A program made the translations under genes and the position numbers. A model generated the notes under the pieces. That model was not told the origin of the DNA. It did no database searches and saw only the letters and a list, made by a program, of their open reading frames with translations. From Cristatella mucedo (Eukaryota; Bryozoa; Phylactolaemata; Cristatellidae), in contig WPIO01000021.1 of the NCBI GenBank assembly GCA_009760855.2, forward strand, positions 2,182,501-2,246,500: DNA of 64,000 nt, read 5' to 3'. Shown here in pieces: positions 21,918 to 34,275 of the stretch. Every line of letters begins with the position of its first letter. Position 1 is the stretch's first letter.

Positions 21918-22102
21918 TCTTAAAAAATGTCACATGCATGGGATGTCCTATATGTATGAGCTCGGTTTGGTCATCATTAAGTTAATCTAAATTGTTGGAA
22001 ATCAAGGATCAAATGTCTGCGAGACAGGTATTTAGTTGGTCAGTCACTGCAGGGAATTATAATGATTTAAATACGATTTTCAGGTGAATATAGTCAGCAT
22101 TT

Positions 22103-22558
22103 ATAATAATAATAATAGTAAATCACTTAATAAAGCTCCCTAAGAGAACTCAATCTCTTTCTAGGCGCTTTGTATTTGCTGCAAAGGAAACACGATCGAA
22201 TGGTTAGTGGTAGCATGCTCAATAAACAACAAGAATAGCATGGTTAGGGGTAATCATATTAATAATAGTAATGCACTTGGGGTGACATGCACTGGGTCAG
22301 CGCAGGTGGCAGCATACACAGCGTCAGCACGCATAAGCCTATAAAGGTCGAATCACAGGACACACTAAATGCTGCGATAACTAGGCGGGTATTTGGTTTG
22401 TTTTTAATATGATTAAGTCAGGGGATGTCGTGACGAAAGTCGGGAGTGAGTTCCGAGTTTTGGGAGCACACGAGCTAAAGGCACGGTCTCCACAGAACTT
22501 GAGGTTTGCACGAGGTGTAAGTAAACTTTTGGACTCCAAAAAGCGGGTGGTAGTCATT
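22103..22558 (-). mobile_element. Family-1 LINE 3' end
   Basis: (AAT)n start, tail (aagagaactcaatctctt, tctaggcgctttg), 3' untranslated region and part of the C-terminus (NLKFCGDRAFSSCAPKTRNS) in minus orientation. Confidence 0.87.
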
Positions 22559-22599
22559 AAATTGATTGGAAATCTCATGGACCCGAATCACTTTACTTG

Positions 22600-22930
22600 A
22601 GTGTCTCGTTACTGGCGGAAGACGGGGGAAGGACAAAAACAGACCCTATTGGAACGTATAAGGTGACTTGTCTGCTTGGTAAGACGTTGTCGTACTGCAC
22701 GGATTAAGCACAGTGAGATAAATAAGTTTGTGACCATGCTTGCGCTTCGTATTCAAAAGAGTTTTTTCTTCTCAATCCTATAAGTAGGCTACTGTGACCA
22801 ATTCTGTCAAACGCCGTTGATAGATCGAGCAGGACCAGGGTAATGACTTGTTACTATCGTTTTCGCTTAGGATGTCGTTGGTCACTTACTAAAGATGAGT
22901 TTCGGCGATGTATTGTTGTTTGTATTTAGA
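22600..22930 (-). mobile_element. LINE RT core fragment
   Basis: On the minus strand VTNDILSENDSN leads, after a frameshift, into RT motif A as LVLLDLSTAFDRIGHSSLL. It continues with QTYLSHCA, SVQYDN and a degraded PIGSVF block (compare [10 protein letters not shown]). It may be the 5' part of the same insertion as 22103-22558 with the middle deleted, or a separate family. Confidence 0.75.
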
Positions 22931-24325
22931 CTAACATTTTTCACACGCTTCATTCTTGTCGATGTGCTATACAAGCTGCTTAGCGGCAATATTTGTGAGA
23001 ATATAGGATAAACGAGGCTAAAAGAAGCCGGCTTGCCGATACCTCTGATTAGTATTCAGCTTCTCAAGTATGGTCGTCGAACGATGATCGTTTTGAAAGT
23101 AATTCACCAAAAGTGTAAAGGTGGAGTGCTTAAACTCTCCAAACAGAAAACAGCGACAAAAACTAGCTCGAGGTAGAAAAGAGTCACCCATATGTTGCAA
23201 CTGCTCTGGCAGGACATTTAGGTCAGACTGGAAGAAGCTTATAGCAGCTAAAGCTCAGATCAGCATGTTCGTCATGTTTAAACGCAGGTTCTGCGGGTGG
23301 GTGGTGGGGGGGTGCGGAGCTGGCCGATCGAAACTCTGTGAATCCGACTCACTTTCGCATGATAAAAGCTACTACGGTCAGACTGCAGCCTAGCGTGCCG
23401 GAAATTTCGAAAGTTCATGCCCCAAGTCGGAATTTTATTAATAAATATTGCGCTTTCGGAAATCTATTTTTCTCGGCTACTCCATAAGTGGTCTCGAGGT
23501 CAAAGTCGCTGGTTAAGCTCAAAGCACATAATCACCGGGCGTTCTACTATCCTCTCCTCTGAAACTCGTGTCTGTCTTAAGACATGTTTGGACAGCATTC
23601 TTTAAGCTTGTAGCATCCAGACGTCTTCAAACTCGTTCATGTGAACTGGAACTACAGATTAATGTTGGCGGAGAGCCATTATCCTAACGCTAGCAATATC
23701 ACCACGTCATTATCCACCACTAGTTGTTGAACATTGTCGTAGAATTATCTTTGGCTGAAATTCACCTCTAGCTACCAGATGCTGTTTAGCACCTTATTTG
23801 TGGTGCATTCTAGTAATTTTGCCATGGCCGCAAGCCAATTGATAGTCCATCGCGAACGTCGTCACTGGTGCAGAATAAATGACATGCAGGAAGACCTTCC
23901 AAGATAAGTCTTGCCATCGCCTAATATATTTCGCGGCATCACGAAATTTAGTTCGGGTAGACTTTCAATTATATTGGTCGCTAAAATCCCCAAATGCCTT
24001 TTGGGTTTGGCTATAAATATTTCGGTTTCGGCCATATTGGTGGAGCTGCTTGTTTGTGGTCTCCTCCTGAGCTCCTTCGCTTCCTGCCATTTGGCATTAG
24101 TGTCGCAAAAATAATTAAAGGAATTTCAACGTGACACCCTTTAATTACTTACCCCGATAGAGATTGATTTAATTTAGTTCTAAGCTCCGCTAAAATGAGC
24201 CTTAGCTTTCTTTGCAAGGCCTTCGCTTTTATTAAAAATATTGAAGTTGTACTCGTAGAAAAGTAGAATCTTTGTGATGGATTTTTCTCGTGGACCCAGA
24301 GTGCGCATGCAAAAAAAGGTTTGAC
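22931..24325. other. No gene recognised
   Basis: The left end may retain further LINE sequence. The rest has only short frames; a ggtggggggg run near 23302 is unremarkable. Confidence 0.35.
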
Positions 24326-24482
24326 AGCTGATTTAACAGCCTCGTGTATCAAGCGGTAGAAGAGCCTTCACGGCTGTCACCGCCGCTGGCAAGTGGTCAG
24401 TAAGGAATCTACCACCGTGGGACTCAAACCCACTGGCGGGTCGTGAAGAGCGAGCACCTTACCTCTGGGCTGAGATCCAGGT
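24326..24482 (-). mobile_element. SINE, diverged family A
   Basis: The minus strand reads gaggtaaggtgctcgctctt, B box ggtttgagtcc, then the family A body gcggtgacagccgtgaagg, ctcttctaccgct and aggctgttaaatcagct. The head resembles family B, so it may be a mosaic. Confidence 0.75.
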
Positions 24483-25348
24483 GCAAAGCCACGCTCTCTC
24501 CCCTTGAGGCGTGTTATTGGTATCCCATGCTGAATCGTGCAGATGCACTCGTATACGTACGAATCCAATCTTCTCACGATCGCTGCGACTGCCCATCACT
24601 TTGCCCGACTGTCGCATGACACGCTTACCGTGGTTTTCGTACTAGCTCAGCCGGGTGGCATTTTAGTGTACAGACATTAGGTAGGACGGGCTCTGAAAAA
24701 AGGTACTAGCTCTGATCTAGCGATCTCTATTTTCACTACTCTCACAAAAGCGCTGGACATGGGTTTATTGGTTTCGCTAATGTATAAACTTGGAGCTACG
24801 CCCAAGTTTCAAAGTGATCAGTTGCTGACCTTACGAAATTGCTTGAAGTATCCATATGTTAACATTATACACGACCTCAAATGAAATAATCCTTTGAACT
24901 CTGCTTTCCTTCTGTCATGCTGGCTAATAACCGCACGAAATACAGACCGCTATTGCAGCTCTTGCAAATCCTTTTAATTCACGCCGGATTAATCGTTGGA
25001 CAAACCTCTAAGAGAATGAGGTGAAAACGTGAGTGTTTTTGAAGCAACCCTTTTATTCATTATAAAGTCAGTAGTTATTAGCTACTCTTGGCGAATGGCT
25101 TGGATAAACATTTTTTGGACCTTGGAACTGTCGTTTTCTTCCGCTCATATGCGTACGAAAATTATCAAACGCTTATCAACCGATTATAGTGACTGCAAAA
25201 ACAGCGACATTATTAATTTTCTCGCGATGACGTTTGATTTCCTTTATTAAAAACGTTCCATCTAACCTTACCCATAAACAGGGCACTATTAACCTCTCAA
25301 AATAATGAGCCGCGAAGAGTCATGAAGAGCCCCGCCCTAACCAATACA
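24483..25348. other. No gene recognised
   Basis: AT-rich, with one 73-codon frame (25029-25250, +) of no known family. Confidence 0.4.
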
Positions 25349-25934
25349 TCCACATCACACCACTTCTCGCCGAATTGCACTGGCTACCATTCGTGCAACG
25401 GATCGACTTCAAGGTTTTGTCGCTCACTTTTAGGTCACTTCATTCTTTCGCTCAAGCCTACCTCTCAGATCTACTCCCCCACCAGGCCAAGCATGGTACC
25501 ACCCGCTTTTTGGAATCCAACAGTTTACCAATACCTCGTACAAACCTCAAATCCTTTGGAGATCGTGCATTTAGTTCGTATGCTCCCAAAGCCTGGAACT
25601 CCCTCCCGACTTGCGTCAGAACATTCCCTGACTTGACCACATTTAAAAAGAACTTAAAAACACACCTATTTAGGACAGGATTTAGTGGGTCCCTGTGATT
25701 CGTCTTTGATGTGCTTATTCGTGCTGACACTGTGCATGCTGCCACTAACCACATTTGCATGCTGACCCTGTGCATGTCACCCCTAACCATCTTCTTCATT
25801 CTGTTTGTTTATCATGCATGATATTACTCACCATTCAATCGCGCTTCCCTTCGCAGCAAATGTGAAGCGCCTAGAAAGAGATTGAGTTCTCTGAGGGCGC
25901 TTTATCAAGTGCATTATTATTACTATTATTATTA
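25349..25934 (+). mobile_element. Family-1 LINE 3' end, well preserved
   Basis: The frame 25375-25698 is open to the natural stop. It reads HWLPFVQRIDFKVLSLTFRS, AYLSDLLPHQAKHGTTRF, SFGDRAFSSYAPKAWNSLPT and FKKNLKTHLFRT..GSL. The 3' untranslated region has a doubled tgctgac(a/c)ctgtgcatg motif, then the tail and (ATT)n at 25915-25934. It is very similar to the minus-strand copy at 10855-11462. Truncated at the 5' end. Confidence 0.9.
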
Positions 25935-27362
25935 TCGTGCCACTGACAGTTCGTAAACGAGGCTGTTCGCCTATGGGCGGCCCAAAATAGCTTTTGCCCG
26001 TTTAAGCACTTTTCATTATTGCAAGGAAAACTGTATATCCATTTTCGCAGACATCGACGTCTCTCATAAAGCATGTAGCAGTAAAAATAAAATTTGTAGA
26101 GGGGAATCCAGGTTTTTTGCCGCTAACGATTTCGTCATTTTTTATTTTCGCGTAAAGCAAGGAAAGCCACAGAAAGCAGTACTAAAAAATTCAGTACAAC
26201 GCGATCGGATTCTGCAATGTGTAAAACCCTTTATTATTTGTAGTTTCGTGACTCCCCGCTGTCTTATACGGCTGCTTACCTAAGGAGAAACCAGAGGGTA
26301 CAATGCTCCCCTGGCAATACAAACCGGCGCTCGATCACAAGGATGTGCAACTCAGCCATCTCAAGCGCGAATGACGAGATGAATTGTCTCACTCCGTCTG
26401 TATTTGCTTTCGGCATTGCCTTAGCAAGGGGTTATGCTGGAGACTAAACATTCTTGCCATGACACTTCTGTCTTATCAGGATGGCAAAGAAACGGCATAT
26501 GTTGTTTCGCTTGCTAGCCGTCACAGTTTTGGTCTTTTTGGTAGTATTTGTATCTAAGCAATGCAGTCTGCCACACCTCGCCGCCGCCACGCGTCACAAC
26601 TACTACGGAGGATGGCGATCGAGCTGAGCTGCAAGTCAAAGGTCGCACTGTGTTAACCACTGCACACCCTTTTCACTTACGGTTGTGCCGGTAATCCTGG
26701 GATCCAGCAGAAGGCGCACGAAATCTTGTTACTCGTTAGAGGATGAGGCTGAGAATGAATCGCCAAAGCTCCAGACTCGACGGTTGCCAAGCCGCACGCA
26801 CCCAGATCTCGTCGCTCACAGCGCAGCCTCTCCACAACGACCGGCTATGATTGCAACTGAGTTCGCAACTATCCTTACGTGGACTAAAAAGCAACCGAAA
26901 TCTGTTCGAAAGACCTAGCAGGTTACCGCTTCTTTTCGCTTGTATAATCCTATACGATTGAAGCAGATCATTAATTAATGGCATATAAGTAAGTAAGCGA
27001 TAGCTGCTTTAAGAGTCTCATTCATACATGGGCACGGAAGTCTAAGCGGCTACCAGCTCCACTGCTTGAAGCGGGCACTAGAGGATTGCCTGGTGCATGA
27101 ATCAAACAATGGATGACCGAGTTCACGGGAGTAAGAGCAGCTTACTCACCGAGTTTTTGACCCGCACGTCAGCAGGGACTAAATCATCGGGTATGAATAG
27201 ATTCTAGATTTGTTGCTTGCTTTGCAGCTACAGAAAGCACACTGCCGAAGGGAGCCGCTCGAAAAACGAGCCCCACACGATCAGCCAACTGACAGATTTT
27301 AGCGTGCTACGACGTCAGTTCGTCGAGCGATCGCACTGAGCTGACTGAGATGAAAAAATAAA
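25935..27362. other. No gene recognised
   Basis: Two short opposing frames near 26685-26984 match nothing I know. No repeats apart from scattered short runs. Confidence 0.4.
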
Positions 27363-27531
27363 TGAATACTAGCTGATTTAACAGCCTCTTTTTGTTTAGC
27401 GGCAGAAGAGCCTTTACGGCAATCACCACCGCTTGCAGCAGCGATAAAGGATCGCCCACCCACCGCAGGATTTGAACTCGCGACCCCAGTCATGAAAAGC
27501 AATCGCCTTATCTAGTGTGCCATCGCGGCTC
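27363..27531 (-). mobile_element. SINE family A
   Basis: The minus strand reads gccgcgatggcacactaga, B box agttcaaatcc, the body gcggtggtgattgccgtaaa, ggctcttctgccgct, and ends ctgttaaatcagctagt. Confidence 0.85.
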
Positions 27532-27539
27532 ACCGAGAT

Positions 27540-28110
27540 AGCTCGCCTAGTCGCTCGGCTCATCGTCCGGCTGCCCAGCCGCCGCCGCCGCCGCCGCCGC
27601 ACTGGGCGCCGACTCCTTGGTCGGCGGCTGCAGCCGCAGCAGCGGCCGCCTCGAGAAGCAGCTCCGGCGTCTGCTGGGCTTGCAAAGCCTGCAGCTCGCG
27701 CTGGCGTCGCTCAGTCGCTCACTGAGCGAGCGTGCTTCTCTTCTGCTCTGCCAGCAGCGCGTCGAGCTCGTCTTGGCTACTGCTGAGCGCGCGCGCTGCG
27801 GAGGTGCAGCTCGTGCACGCGAGCCAGCTGAGCGCGTGCAGGCCCTTAGACAGGGGCGTGCATTCGGCCGGCAGCTGCGCCCACCGCTGCTTCGCGCCGG
27901 CATGCATCGCCGGGTTCGCTTGCCACTATCAGGCCGTCAGGGCGCGCACCTGCAGCTGGTGCTCCTGTAGCAGTAGCCACTGCTCGAACGTCTGCCCTCT
28001 GAGCCTGAGACGACGGCATCGCCGCAGTAGATAACGTCAAGCGCTTTGGATTCAAGCGCCCCCAAGCCAGCGTGAGAGCGCCGCTCGCTCGTGTGCCTCG
28101 CGACAAAAAC
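27540..28110 (-). pseudogene. GC-rich segment with broken coiled-coil-like coding frames
   Basis: Minus-strand frames contain, in order, QTFEQWLLLQEHQLQVRAL, AKQRWAQLPAE, LARVHELHLRSARAQQ (another frame) and QDELDALLAEQKR. Further on, RQRELQALQAQQTPELLLE is followed by polyalanine. Stops and frame changes separate the pieces. The order weakly recalls the glutamine-rich coiled coil of KMT2C/KMT2D-type methyltransferases (YEEWL..., AKQR..., EQL..VTEQQ, KEHAELIE). That comparison is from memory and uncertain. The alternative is a CpG-rich region with chance frames. Confidence 0.28.
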
Positions 28111-29265
28111 TCGGAGAGTTACGAATCAGTCGAGACTCTCGCACTTGGCAAGTGACAGAATTACAAAGCAATAAGCACGCCCGCAGCTCTTACCTCAGGA
28201 AAATTGCACTTTCCGGTCAACGGAGCCATATTGAAGCCATTTCTGAGGAACCTATAACCAGCAAGTTGGCGGTCATACAGAAGCTTGAAAATAAGAATAA
28301 AAACCTATCGCCTCGGACGCATGCATTTATTGCAATCGTTATAGGCTATTGGCTGCTGTGTAGTCCAGGAATATATTGTAAGGCAGTTGATGTCAGGACG
28401 ATCTTACTAGAACCGTATAGGAGGAGGCTTATGACACGAGCACTAAGGGTATGCTGTTATAGTTAGGAATTAAAACCCTTTAATGAGTTTTACTACCATA
28501 GCCATACCCATAATCATCAGCCAGACAAAACATGTACAGTCAGCTCCAACTTCCGATGGTTCAACATACGAAAACTTGGAGATAAAAAATTCGGCCGCGG
28601 TCACTCAAAAAATTGAAAATCAAAATTAAAGAGCGGCTCACTGCTTGTAGACTCGCTTCTCTGAGTCATAATAGTCCCGTTAAAAAGACAACGCTGCGCT
28701 ATTTTGCTGCTTGAAGGAACTGCCATCTTGCCGCGTGACTGAGGAAGGACGTATTTTCTCTCTTCAACTGCAATATAAATATTTATATATTTATATTTAT
28801 AGCTCCATGTCCGTGGACTCACTTCGCGGAGCCATAGTAGAATTACATGTCCATTACACGTCACTCCCGGATGTATTGGTCACCGTCTTGCCGCATGACG
28901 GAGGGAAGGACTCGCATTAATTAGTAAAATTCCAAGAAAAAACCTTCAAAATCCGCGAACCGTCAGTAGATTTGACAAAGATGCAAACAGTAGGGAGAAA
29001 GCGATGTCTGACAGCTATGCATTATCGGTAGAGGGCTTGTAGTAGAACGTATCGCATACTATTATTGACTTACGAAAATTCGACTAATGGCAGGCTTTCC
29101 AGTCCTTATCTATTTTGTAAGTCGGGGGCTGATTGAAAATATGACAAACGCTGGCGGCCGTGTGGGCTCGCCGCATCTACTCACTACTGAACGGACTACG
29201 CCCTTGTAAAACATCTTTAATGGCGCTTTGGCTATATCTATAATAATTGCCTGGATTTGTATCTA
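28111..29265. other. No gene; holds a direct repeat
   Basis: An imperfect direct repeat of about 38 bp is present (28719-28753 and 28882-28920). Each copy has the core tcttgccgc(g/a)tgac and gaaggac. An AT-rich tatatttatattta stretch lies between them. No gene seen. Confidence 0.6.
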
Positions 29266-30420
<1,155 letters not shown>

Positions 30421-30469
30421 TTGCAAGTTTTTTGAGGGCGCTACACAAGTATATTATCATTATTAGGAC
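30421..30469 (+). mobile_element. LINE tail fragment
   Basis: ttttgagggcgctacacaag followed by tatattatcattatt is the last part of a family-1-like tail. Nothing upstream is recognisable. Confidence 0.45.
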
Positions 30470-32305
30470 CAAACTGTCCTTTAGCTGAGCGAGCACCTGA
30501 GTGTCGAGTGTGGTTAACGCACGGGTACAAAGCGTAGTTCGCAGTTCTTTGTTGCGTGACTTCGCTATGGCTTTACATTAGAAAAGAGTTCGATGGCAAG
30601 TAAACGTTCAAAATACGTGCACTAAAAATTCTTCAGAGGAAGCTTATGACCTCAATATTGGAAAGCCTCGTCAGCTACTAGCTCGGATGCTGACTTCGAA
30701 AAGAGAACCACTTATGATTTAGCAGCATTAAGCCTAGGCGTACGAGCAGCGCAATATGTGATTATATGTGAAAAAATATTATTGCGTGATTAATGACTGG
30801 CCAGTGTATGGGGATTAAGCTCGACAGAAGTCACCCTTAAGGAGCAGCTGCCTTGTGGTCGGAGAGTCACAGCGAGAAATAAAAAAGTATGTAGTAGCGC
30901 AAAAGTCTTTCTTGCGTAAGGCCCGTCGTCGTCGGATTCGACTAGGAAGATTCAAAAGCAGGCTATTTTGATTTGAGTTGACCCTTCATTTGTGCAAAGA
31001 ATGCAAAATTGTCACTGCAAGGAGCTCGCAGACCTATGTTTTCGCGTCAGCAGCTGACCAGCGCTAGATACAACGACTCAAGTAATGCTTGAGTGCAGCA
31101 ACGTGGTTGCAACAGCCAGACGCTGCTGAACGTCTATGGTTTTGACCCATCCGCGATCAGGGTAAGACTAGGCAATATTTTAATATGCAAGGAAACGGCT
31201 GTACTCATGCAATTTGAGTGTTCACTCAAAGGAAACCTGCACTTGCGTATCGCATCGACGAGACGTAGTGCTGACAGAGTATTGTCAATCGCATCCATTG
31301 AGTATGTTGAGCTCGTGACAACTTAGTCGTAGTCAAAGTGACGATTGTCAAGCTCTGGAAAAACCTATCTGGTACTCTGTCTAGATCGCGCCTTTAGTTG
31401 ACACGCGCCCGAAGCCTGGAACTGGCAAACAACTGAAAGACGCTATCGGAAGATTCGAAATTTAATATGAGGATAAAAAGCGACCTGCTCTTCACTGCAT
31501 TTGATCAGTTCACGCCAATTGTCCATAATTTTCTTTGCGGCTCGCGAGCTCCTATGCTATGGTCTCTATTCGGTTGATGACTTTGGGCGCACTTCCAGCG
31601 TAGTAGTATGGTGTGCGTTACAATTGCCGCTTCTTTCATGCTATAATTCGGTCTTGCCGAAGTATTGCGGCGCAGGCAGAAACGATTGTCACAAGCAGAA
31701 CACATTTTGGATGCTTGGTTATAGATTGCCATGCGTTGTGGATTGTGGCGGAGCCAAGACTGTTGTCAAGGTCAAGGACAAGACCAGCAAAATGTTCATG
31801 TAGGATTGCAAGACCCCTAAGACTTGCAGGTGGACGGAGCGAGACCCGCAAACAATCAAAATAGTAATGGAAAATTATTGCGCTTATTCGTAAGAAACTC
31901 AGAGGTAGCTCTTACTTTGTAATTCTGCTATAATATCATCGTTGCTGACTGTCGGATTGAGTGGAAGGAGTAGGGGCAGGTCTTGGTCGCAGCCCTGCGG
32001 TATGGGGAGCAGAGAGCCCCTGACAACCCTCCCGTGGCTCCGCCGCTGATTTTAGACTGCTATCCGACCAGACCGGTACCACTCATCAGCTCGTAGTTGA
32101 GAACTTTCTTTGCTTAGAACCAGCTTCGTCACGGATAATGCAGTACTACGATCACTAAGGCGGGTACAAGGCTTATCGTAAGATATTTGCTTAAAATCTC
32201 GGCATCGTCGGTATTCACTTCCAGAAAGATACAAAATGCGTAGAAGTATTGTGAGGTAAAAAAGCAGAAAAAATTATTGGTGTGACTTTAAGCGAACTTA
32301 CAGGT
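30470..32305. other. Mostly unrecognised
   Basis: Apart from the possible LINE scrap at 31405, overlapping frames at 31501-31864 on both strands show no known motif. Confidence 0.35.
31405..31510 (+). mobile_element. Possible LINE C-terminus remnant
   Basis: gcctggaactggcaaac (compare KAWNSLP) is followed in another frame by KFNMRIKSDLLFTAFDQF, similar in layout to TFKKKLKTHLF.TAF. Short and decayed. Confidence 0.4.
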
Positions 32306-32329
32306 GACTGAAAACGCAGCTTCTACCGA

Positions 32330-32660
32330 TTAGACGACATTCAAAAAAAGACTAAAAGCCTACTGGCTCCTCGGACCCTTTGCTCTTTTCTAGTGAATTG
32401 TCCGTCGTGTACTGTGGCCGTAGTGACAAGGCCAAAAGTCTTTTGCCTTTTCTTAGTGCCACAGGAACGTGCTTTTCTGTGGGCTCTGAGTTCAGAGCTG
32501 CGTCGGATTCAAAGTTTGCTTCGCACTACGATTCCTACTGACGTGCGGTCGCTAGTGCGTTTTTTGCAAGACTTCGCATGCTTGCCTAAGCATGGTACCA
32601 TGGTTTTCATTAGCTGCTGGTCATTGCTTCTCGCGCAACGAGTTGTAATGTAATGAAATA
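32330..32660 (+). mobile_element. Decayed LINE C-terminus
   Basis: TTFKKRLKAYWLLGPFALF followed by stops is the usual C-terminal block of a CR1/L2-like element. The rest to 32660 would be its 3' untranslated region; no (ATT)n tail is seen. Confidence 0.5.
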
Positions 32661-32661
32661 C

Positions 32662-34060
32662 ATCTCCGTCTGTAACTCCACAAAGCGATACAGACTATGT
32701 GGGTGTTACGCTAGAGAGTTTTGTATAGCGCACTCACAGCCTAAGCGGCTTTCGGTACGCATTCGGTAGCCAACAGACTTCATCTCACGCAACAAAGAGA
32801 AAGTGGGAAGCATAGCAGAGTCAGGAGAGCAGTTGAGGTAGTGAGTAGCATGGAAGTAGCAGCTCAGGACTTCTGAAAAGAATGTGCCATAATCGGCAGC
32901 AGGAGAGTCGCTGACGTTGCGTAAGAACTGTGGAAGCGAGTTCCACAGTCTAGGACCTGCAGAGCTAAAGCTTCTGTCGCCAACGGTCTTTTAGAGGAGG
33001 AATAGAACAGTTAATTTATGGTCCATACAGGGCCTGGGGGCATGAGGAGGCTGAAACTGGCGCAGCAGTTCAGCTAGGTACGAAGGAGCCAAGCAAGCAG
33101 TGGCGAGCCTTGTGGGCCACTGTAAGAACTTTGCTCTGTACCCATTGCTCAACCGGCATCCATCCTAGCTCTTTCAGTAAAGGAGACACCGGTCAAACCT
33201 CTGGGACTTGAAGACTAGCCTTGCAGCCATATTCTAAGTCAACTGCAGTGGCCTAGTTGCTTTCTTTGGTAACCCAACCAAAAGGGAATTACAATAATCA
33301 AGCCGAGACAGAACTAAGGAGCTAGTTAAATTTTTTTGCAAGGCACTGTGGAAGACAGCTCCTAATCTCGGATAGGGATCGGATTTGATGGCTAGCTGTA
33401 GAGGCAGTCTTCTGAATGAAGCTCTTGAAATTGAGGCAGCTTTCGAACACTACACCTAAATTACGAGCACGTGGTGAAGGTCGCACAATAGCATCACCTA
33501 TTAGAAGAGCAAAGCCATTTAATCCAGCCCCATGCTTAGGGTGTCCTATGAGAAACAGTTCGGTTTTATCGTCATTTAATTTCAGAAAGTTTTCCGACAT
33601 CCAGGATCGAATATCGGCAAGGCAAGCATTCAGTTTCTCAGTTGCTCAGTTGCTCAGATTCCAACGGTTTAAATGACAAATACAACTGAGTATCGTCAGC
33701 ATAAAAGTGATATCCTATTCCATGGGCCTTAATCACTTTTCCCAGAGGTTGTGTATAAATGGAGAACAGCAAGGGACCGAGTACAGACCCTTGAGGGACT
33801 CCACAGGTGACCCTTCTCATGTCTGAGACCTGACACCCACACGACACGGATTGAACACGATCAGACAAGTATGATTTAAACCACGCCAGTGCTTCGTCTG
33901 CCAGACCGATCGTTGTTCTCAATCGTTCAAGCAGAACTTCGTGATCAATGGTGTCGAAGGCAGCAGACAGATCTAGTAGAGCTCGGGCAGTGACATTCCG
34001 TCGTCGTTGCCACGTAGAATGTCATTGTTAACACGGAGGAGAGCAGTTTCAGTAGAGTGC
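32662..34060 (-). mobile_element. LINE family 2 with RT motifs, 5' truncated
   Basis: Minus-strand frames read HSTETALLRVNNDILRGNDD (about 33985-34050). Then come [33 protein letters not shown] and [13 protein letters not shown] (33638-33922), and NFLKLNDDKTELFLIGHPKH and RNLGVVFESCLNF (33322-33600). RT motifs B and C are therefore intact in sequence, while motif A is broken by a frameshift near 33960. Towards 32662 it carries the family 3' region (ttccacagtctagg, tctgtcgccaacgg). A CT-rich tract marks the 5' edge. Confidence 0.9.
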
Positions 34061-34275
34061 TGCCTCTCGCTCCCCTCTCCTCGCTCTCTGCTCCTCTGTC
34101 CTCTCTCTCCCAGCTCACCTGTTCCCTCTTCCCTCTCCGCTTCCCTCTCGCCTATCTCCCCGCTCTGCTCTCTCCGCTCCCCTCTCCCCCTCCGCTCTAC
34201 CATTTCCCCTCTCCGCTCCCTACTCTCCTCTCCCATGTCCTTACTCGCCCGTCCCCTCTCACCTCTCCCTCGGCT
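34060..34275 (+). repeat. CT/CCTC-rich low-complexity tract
   Basis: About 215 bp almost purely pyrimidine on the plus strand, built from ctccgctcccctctcc-like units. It abuts the 5' end of the family 2 LINE. The serine/leucine/proline and glutamate/arginine frames are artefacts. Confidence 0.93.

Noticed and set aside
31501..31864. Overlapping frames suggesting an exon
   Set aside because: Both strands are open and neither translation matches a family; a tentative RT motif reading did not hold up.
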